Shown: one piece after another, positions 59,783 to 64,000 of the stretch
How the letters are laid out: every line of letters starts with the position of its first letter
Numbering within the stretch: the stretch's first letter is position 1
Origin: JALYUM01 sp036688685
GTDB lineage: Bacteria > Pseudomonadota > Gammaproteobacteria > Burkholderiales > Burkholderiaceae_D
Assembly: GCF_036688685.1 (NCBI RefSeq)
Contig: NZ_JAQQPS010000014.1
Location: 62,001-126,000 of the forward strand
Length of the DNA stretch: 64,000 bases
Reading direction: 5' to 3'
Notes under the pieces: generated by a model
What the model was told of the DNA's origin: nothing
Databases searched by the model: none
The model's input: only the letters and a program-made list of their open reading frames with translations
Position numbers and translations under genes: made by a program

Positions 59783-59852
59783 TCTATCGAAGTCTACGTG
59801 GATATATTATGTGCAGGCTATACGTCGCTATACTTTGTTATAGATCGATAGA
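59783..59852. promoter_or_regulatory. AT-rich promoter region with inverted repeat before the AAA ATPase
   Basis: TCTATCGA (59783-59790) and TCGATAGA (59845-59852) form an inverted repeat around an AT-rich segment with GTATAGC-type direct repeats on the lower strand and TAATATAT. It probably holds the promoter of the ATPase gene, perhaps with autoregulation. Confidence 0.4.
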
Positions 59853-59867
59853 GATCGTAATGGCCGC

Positions 59868-62216
59868 CTAAAACAGCTCGTTTTTGACCGCGTCATGCGC
59901 CTTCTGTTCGGCCGGCGCCGGTTGCGCCCCCACATCCAGCGACTGCACCCCGGCCCCCGGCGGATTCTCGGCATAATAATATTCGCCGTTGACCATCACC
60001 AGCCCGCTCGGGACGGCGCGCTCGGCGATTGGCTCGTTTTTCAGCGCCTTTTGCATGAACCCCATCCAGATCGGCAGCGACAGGCCGCCGCCGGTTTCCT
60101 TGTTGCCCAGGTTTTTAGGCTTGTCGTAGCCCATCCAGGCGATGCCTACCAGGTGGGCCTGGTAGCCGGCAAACCAGGCGTCGATCGAATCGTTGGTGGT
60201 GCCGGTTTTACCGGCCAGGTCGGTGCGTTTCAGCGCCATGGCTTTGACGGCGGTACCGGACCGGACCACATCCTTGAGCATGCTGTCGATCAGGAAGGCA
60301 TTTCTCTCGTCGATGACGCGATTGGCGTCCACCCCGGCTTTTTCGGGACGCGCCTGCGACAGCACCTTGCCGTCCGCATCCGTCACCCTGGAAATGAGGT
60401 AAGGGTTGACGCGGTAGCCGCCGTTGGCAAAGACGGAATACGCGCCCGCCATCTGCAGCGGCGTGGTGGCCCCGGCGCCCAGTGCCAGCGTCAGGTAAGG
60501 GGGATTCCTCTCGGGGTCGAAACCGAAGCGGGCGGCAAACTCCTGGCCGTAGCGCGCACCGATCTTGTTGAGGATGCGGATCGACACCATGTTTTTCGAC
60601 TTCATCAGGCCGCGCCGCATCGTCATCGGGCCTTCATATTTACTGTCGTAGTTCTTCGGTTCCCACGCCTGGCCGCCGGTCTGGCCGGCGTCAAACGAAA
60701 TCGGCGCGTCGTTGATCAGGGTGGCCGGCGACAGGCCGCGTTCGAGCGACGCGGAATAAATGAACGGCTTGAAGGACGACCCCGGCTGGCGCCAGGCCTG
60801 CGTCACGTGGTTGAATTTGTTGCGGTTGAAATCGAAGCCGCCGACCAGCGCGCGGATCGCGCCATCGCTGGTGTCGGCCGCAACAAAGGCCGACTCCACT
60901 TCCGGCATCTGCGTGATGTTCCAGCTCGATCCGCCGTCCTGCGTCACGCGGATCAGCGCGCCGCGCTTGATGCGGCGGGTCGGGATGGCTTTCTCGGACA
61001 GCCAGGCCGAGGCAAACGCAATCCCCGGCCCGGTCATGCGGATCTGTTCGCCCGACGCGGTGACGGCGGTCACCGCCGTCGGCGTCGCCTGCAGCACGAC
61101 GGCGGCCATGATGTCGTCGCTGTCTGGATACTCGGCCAGGCCGGTTTCGATGGCTTCGTCGATTTCGCTCTTGCTGCCATCCATTTCCACATACGCTTCC
61201 GGGCCGCGGTAAGGGTGGCGCCGTTCGTAGTCCATCACACCGCGCCGCAGCGACAGGTAGGCCGCGTCCTGGTCGGCCTTGGTAATGGTGGTGAACACGT
61301 TCAGACCGCGCGTATAGGTGTCTTCCTTGAATTGCTCATACACCAGCTGGCGCGCCATTTCGGCGACATATTCGGCGTGCACGCCAAACGCGGTGCTGTC
61401 TGACTTGATTTTCAGCTGCTCGTTTTTAGCCTGCTCGAACTGGGCGTCATTTATATAGTGCAGCAAATGCATGCGCTGCAAAATGTATTGCTGGCGCGTG
61501 CGCGCGCGGGTCGGATTGACCACCGGGTTATAGGCCGACGGCGCTTTTGGCAAACCGGCCAGCATGGCCGCTTCGGCGATGCTGATGTTGCGTAAATCCT
61601 TGCCAAAGTAAATCTGGGCGGCCGACTGGAAGCCGAAGGCGCGCTGGCCCAGGTAAATCTGGTTCATGTAGACCTCGAGAATCTGGTCCTTGGTGAGGTT
61701 TTTCTCGATTTTCCACGCCAGCAGCACTTCATAGGCCTTGCGCTTGAAAGTCTGCTCGCTCGACAGGAAGAAGTTGCGCGCCACCTGCTGGGTAATGGTG
61801 GAGGCGCCTTGCTTGGCACCGCCGGTGGCATTGTGAATGGCGGCGCGCGCAATGCCGACATAATCGACGCCGCCGTGCTCATAAAAATTGCTGTCTTCGA
61901 TCGACAGCACGGCTTTTTTCATGACATCGGGGATGTCCTTGAAATGCACCAGCGTGCGGCGTTCTTCGCCAAATTCGCCAATCAGGACGTTATCAGCGGT
62001 AAAAATGCGCAGTGGCATTTTTGGTCGGTAATCGGTCAGCGTGTCGAGCGGCGGCAAATTCGGATAGGCCATGGCCAGCGCGAATACCAGCACCAGCACC
62101 GTAGCCAGCGCGCCGCTGCCGAGCACACCCAGCGCGATCAACAACCAGCGGCGCGGCCCGCGACCGGCTGGCGTGCGCTCGTTCGGGGACGTGTTGTTCG
62201 GCGATGTTGATTTCAT
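59868..62216 (-). CDS. mrcA: Penicillin-binding protein 1A
   Basis: Bifunctional class A peptidoglycan synthase of 782 residues: one N-terminal span (LLIALGVLGSGALATVLVLVF), a glycosyltransferase domain with EDSNFYEHGGVDYVGIARA and GASTITQQVARN, and a transpeptidase domain with the serine tetrad GSSFKPF, SKN (MKSKNMVS) and KTGT (LAGKTGTTND). An OB-like insert lies between them. Divergent from pilMN, as in Pseudomonas and Burkholderiales. Confidence 0.97.
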   Translation of the reverse strand: MKSTSPNNTSPNERTPAGRGPRRWLLIALGVLGSGALATVLVLVFALAMAYPNLPPLDTLTDYRPKMPLRIFTADNVLIGEFGEERRTLVHFKDIPDVMKKAVLSIEDSNFYEHGGVDYVGIARAAIHNATGGAKQGASTITQQVARNFFLSSEQTFKRKAYEVLLAWKIEKNLTKDQILEVYMNQIYLGQRAFGFQSAAQIYFGKDLRNISIAEAAMLAGLPKAPSAYNPVVNPTRARTRQQYILQRMHLLHYINDAQFEQAKNEQLKIKSDSTAFGVHAEYVAEMARQLVYEQFKEDTYTRGLNVFTTITKADQDAAYLSLRRGVMDYERRHPYRGPEAYVEMDGSKSEIDEAIETGLAEYPDSDDIMAAVVLQATPTAVTAVTASGEQIRMTGPGIAFASAWLSEKAIPTRRIKRGALIRVTQDGGSSWNITQMPEVESAFVAADTSDGAIRALVGGFDFNRNKFNHVTQAWRQPGSSFKPFIYSASLERGLSPATLINDAPISFDAGQTGGQAWEPKNYDSKYEGPMTMRRGLMKSKNMVSIRILNKIGARYGQEFAARFGFDPERNPPYLTLALGAGATTPLQMAGAYSVFANGGYRVNPYLISRVTDADGKVLSQARPEKAGVDANRVIDERNAFLIDSMLKDVVRSGTAVKAMALKRTDLAGKTGTTNDSIDAWFAGYQAHLVGIAWMGYDKPKNLGNKETGGGLSLPIWMGFMQKALKNEPIAERAVPSGLVMVNGEYYYAENPPGAGVQSLDVGAQPAPAEQKAHDAVKNELF

Positions 62217-62562
62217 TCAGGAGATTCTTTCGAGTTATTTCACACATTCAAGCGCCTGATTATAAGGCAGGGGGGAAGCGCAAAACGCCCCGGCACGCTT
62301 GAACCAATATCGCGCCGACAAGAGGTGTTGGTAGGGCGACTACAGAGTGTCGTATTCCCGCCCGCACTGCATAGTTGTGAAGCAGAAATATCTTGTGGGT
62401 GGGCACCTTTGTCGATAGCATTTGATGCTGTGCCGCATGTTTTCTAGGGCTACAACGCATTATTTAACAAGTTCCATCGCGCGAGCGTTGAATTGAATCG
62501 ATCCCGCACCGATGGCTCTGGCCGCTGGAAAGTGGATCGGCAGCTGAAGGAGTGCGTACCTC
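62217..62562. other. mrcA-pilM divergent intergenic region
   Basis: About 346 bp without a credible gene. It must hold two promoters facing away from each other. GAAGGAG at 62546-62552 is the pilM ribosome binding site. I see no strong hairpin or repeat; the AT-rich part around 62380-62470 is the likely promoter zone. Confidence 0.5.
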
Positions 62563-63639
62563 ATGTTTAAATTTGGGTCCCTGTTCGGACAGTCGAAGCC
62601 GCCCTTGATTGGGCTCGACATCAGCACGTCCGGCGTTCGCCTGGTCGAGCTGGGCGATCTCGGCAAGGGTGAATTGCGCCTCGAGCGCCTGGCGTCCGAG
62701 CCTCTGCCGCGCGGTGCGGTTGTCGACGGCAATATCGAAAACATCGATCAGGTGTCGGAGGCGGTGCGCCGCGTCTGGAAAAAAAGTGGCACCCGCGTCA
62801 AGCTGGTGGCGCTCGGCATGCCGCCGGTTTCGGTCATCACCAAGAAAATCATCCTGCCCGCCGGCTTGTCGGAAGACCAGCTCGAAGTGCAGGTTGAATC
62901 CGAAGCGAGCCAATATATTCCGTTCGCCCTGGACGAAGTGAGCCTCGATTTCGACGTGCTCGGTCCGGCTGCCAATTCGCCGGACGACATGGAAGTCATG
63001 CTGGCCGCGGCCCGCAAGGAAAAAGTCGAGGACCGCGTGGCGATTGCCGAAGCGGCCGGCCTGACCGCCACCGTGATGGACGTCGAATCGTACGCCGCGC
63101 GCGCCGCACTGGGCCGTATCGTCGACCAGATGGGCAAGGGCGCCAGTGGGCAGATCATTGCCCTGTTCCAGATCGGCGCGCAAGTGACGCACATTTCCGT
63201 GCTGCTCAATGGCGACACCGTCTACGAGCGCGAACAGCCGTTCGGCGGCAACCAGCTGACGCAGGACATCGTGCGCACCTACGGCTTGCCGTTTGAAGAA
63301 GCCGAGGCGCGCAAGAAGTCGGGCGACCTGCCAGAGAATTTCCGCGCTGACCTGCTCGCGCCCTTTCTCGACAACGCTGCGCTGGAAGTGACCCGGGCGA
63401 TCCAGTTCTTCTTTACTTCCACCCCTTATACCCGCATCGACCGGCTCTGCCTGTCTGGCGGTTGCGCGACCATTCCCGGCCTGCTGGAAACGATCGCAAC
63501 CCGCACCCGCCTGGCCTGCGAAGTGATTTCGCCGTTCGCCGGTATGCAAATCGGGTCGGGCGTGCGCGACCAGCAACTTAAAACTGAGGCGCCCGCTTAC
63601 CTGGTTGCCTGTGGCCTGGCTTTACGGAGATTTGGCTGA
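62563..63639 (+). CDS. pilM: Type IV pilus inner-membrane platform protein PilM
   Basis: Actin-like cytoplasmic protein (358 residues) that binds the N-terminus of PilN and links the pilus motor platform. It has the FtsA-like phosphate motif LIGLDISTSGVRLVEL, PLPRGAVVDGNIENID, and the second phosphate/adenosine region RLCLSGGCATIPGL. First gene of the pilMNOPQ operon; the stop overlaps pilN by one base. Confidence 0.97.
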   Translation: MFKFGSLFGQSKPPLIGLDISTSGVRLVELGDLGKGELRLERLASEPLPRGAVVDGNIENIDQVSEAVRRVWKKSGTRVKLVALGMPPVSVITKKIILPAGLSEDQLEVQVESEASQYIPFALDEVSLDFDVLGPAANSPDDMEVMLAAARKEKVEDRVAIAEAAGLTATVMDVESYAARAALGRIVDQMGKGASGQIIALFQIGAQVTHISVLLNGDTVYEREQPFGGNQLTQDIVRTYGLPFEEAEARKKSGDLPENFRADLLAPFLDNAALEVTRAIQFFFTSTPYTRIDRLCLSGGCATIPGLLETIATRTRLACEVISPFAGMQIGSGVRDQQLKTEAPAYLVACGLALRRFG

Positions 63640-64000
63640 TGATCCGGATTAACCTGCTCCCGCACAGGGAAGCGAAACGCAAGCAGAAGCAGACGGCATT
63701 CATTGCCCTGCTGACGCTCGGCGGCATCATCGGCGTGATCGTGGTGCTGCTCGTTAGCGGCTACAACGCCAGCATGATTTCGATCCAGAATGAACGCAAT
63801 CAAGTGCTGAAAACCGCGAATGCCGAACTCGACCTGAAGATTGCCTCGATTGCCAGCCTGAAAGCCGAAATCGAAGCGCTCAAGGCACGCCAGCAAGCGG
63901 TCGAAGACTTGCAGGGCGAACGCAACCAGCCGGTGTACCTGCTCGACGAACTGGTCAAGCAAACCCCGGCCGGCGTCTACGTGAAATCGTTCAAGCAAGA
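63639..64000 (+). CDS. pilN: Type IV pilus assembly protein PilN (3' end beyond window)
   Basis: The first 120 residues of PilN: the conserved N-terminal MIRINLLPHREAKRK that docks into PilM, one span (about 20-41, FIALLTLGGIIGVIVVLLVSG) and the start of a periplasmic coiled coil (about 45-98). It continues past the window end. Confidence 0.95.
   Translation, partial: MIRINLLPHREAKRKQKQTAFIALLTLGGIIGVIVVLLVSGYNASMISIQNERNQVLKTANAELDLKIASIASLKAEIEALKARQQAVEDLQGERNQPVYLLDELVKQTPAGVYVKSFKQ

Noticed and set aside
62260..62460. 66-codon lower-strand frame between mrcA and pilM
   Set aside because: No ribosome binding site, domain or conserved context; the region is a divergent promoter.

Overview
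The window looks like chromosomal DNA from a GC-rich betaproteobacterium, most likely of the Oxalobacteraceae (Massilia/Duganella/Janthinobacterium type). This rests on gene content and order: an spc/alpha ribosomal block ending rpoA-rplQ; then dsbD, hemB, yihA, a cytochrome c4-like gene, resB-ccsB, msrPQ, lysA-lptM, cyaY, mrcA and pilMN. That series is a familiar Burkholderiales order, here broken by accessory blocks. I see no rRNA, tRNA, CRISPR array or intact insertion sequence. The window starts inside rplF and ends inside pilN.

Layout. 1-7.2 kb: ribosomal protein, secY, infA and rpoA genes, closed by a strong terminator after rplQ. 7.2-11.4 kb: two LysR regulators, a DHA2-type MFS exporter and an SDR. 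11.5-13.3 kb: dsbD. 13.3-22.8 kb: an uncharacterised gene, a Spy-like periplasmic protein divergent from an OmpR-type two-component pair, an RND pump (adaptor plus permease), a TonB-like Pro-rich membrane protein, and the frameshifted tail of a molybdenum hydroxylase gene. 22.8-32.3 kb: housekeeping genes (haem, ribosome assembly, cytochrome c maturation, MsrPQ repair, lysine, frataxin). 32.3-41.5 kb: an AsmA-like protein, a TonB-dependent receptor coupled to a Tat-type PLP enzyme, nested REP-like palindromes, and a Ni/Co efflux set (DUF1289, DmeF-like CDF, RcnR/DmeR-like sensor). 41.5-50.2 kb: a complete kdp operon (small ORF-kdpF-A-B-C-D-receiver-only paralogue-kdpE). 50.2-56.8 kb: a TorF-type porin with a small ACT-like protein, and a divergent operon of GNAT/C39 peptidase, RimK-like ligase, CorA, a TauE/SafE-like protein, a small membrane ORF and a GNAT. 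56.8-59.8 kb: TetR, a metallo-beta-lactamase-fold protein and an orphan AAA ATPase. 59.9-64 kb: mrcA divergent from pilMN.

The most interesting observation is three copies of one 49-bp composite operator (box-5-box-15-box-5-box; boxes close to TTTACA/TTTACG). One lies before the kdp operon, one before the ACT-like/TorF porin pair, and one, on the opposite strand, before the GNAT-C39/RimK-like/CorA operon. The 11-bp box spacing is that of OmpR/PhoB-family sites, including the E. coli KdpE site. I infer that one regulator, most simply KdpE, controls all three units, so that potassium limitation would be linked to a porin, a peptide-ligase cassette and a Mg2+ channel. A receiver-only KdpE paralogue that has lost the switch Ser/Thr sits between kdpD and kdpE and may tune that circuit.
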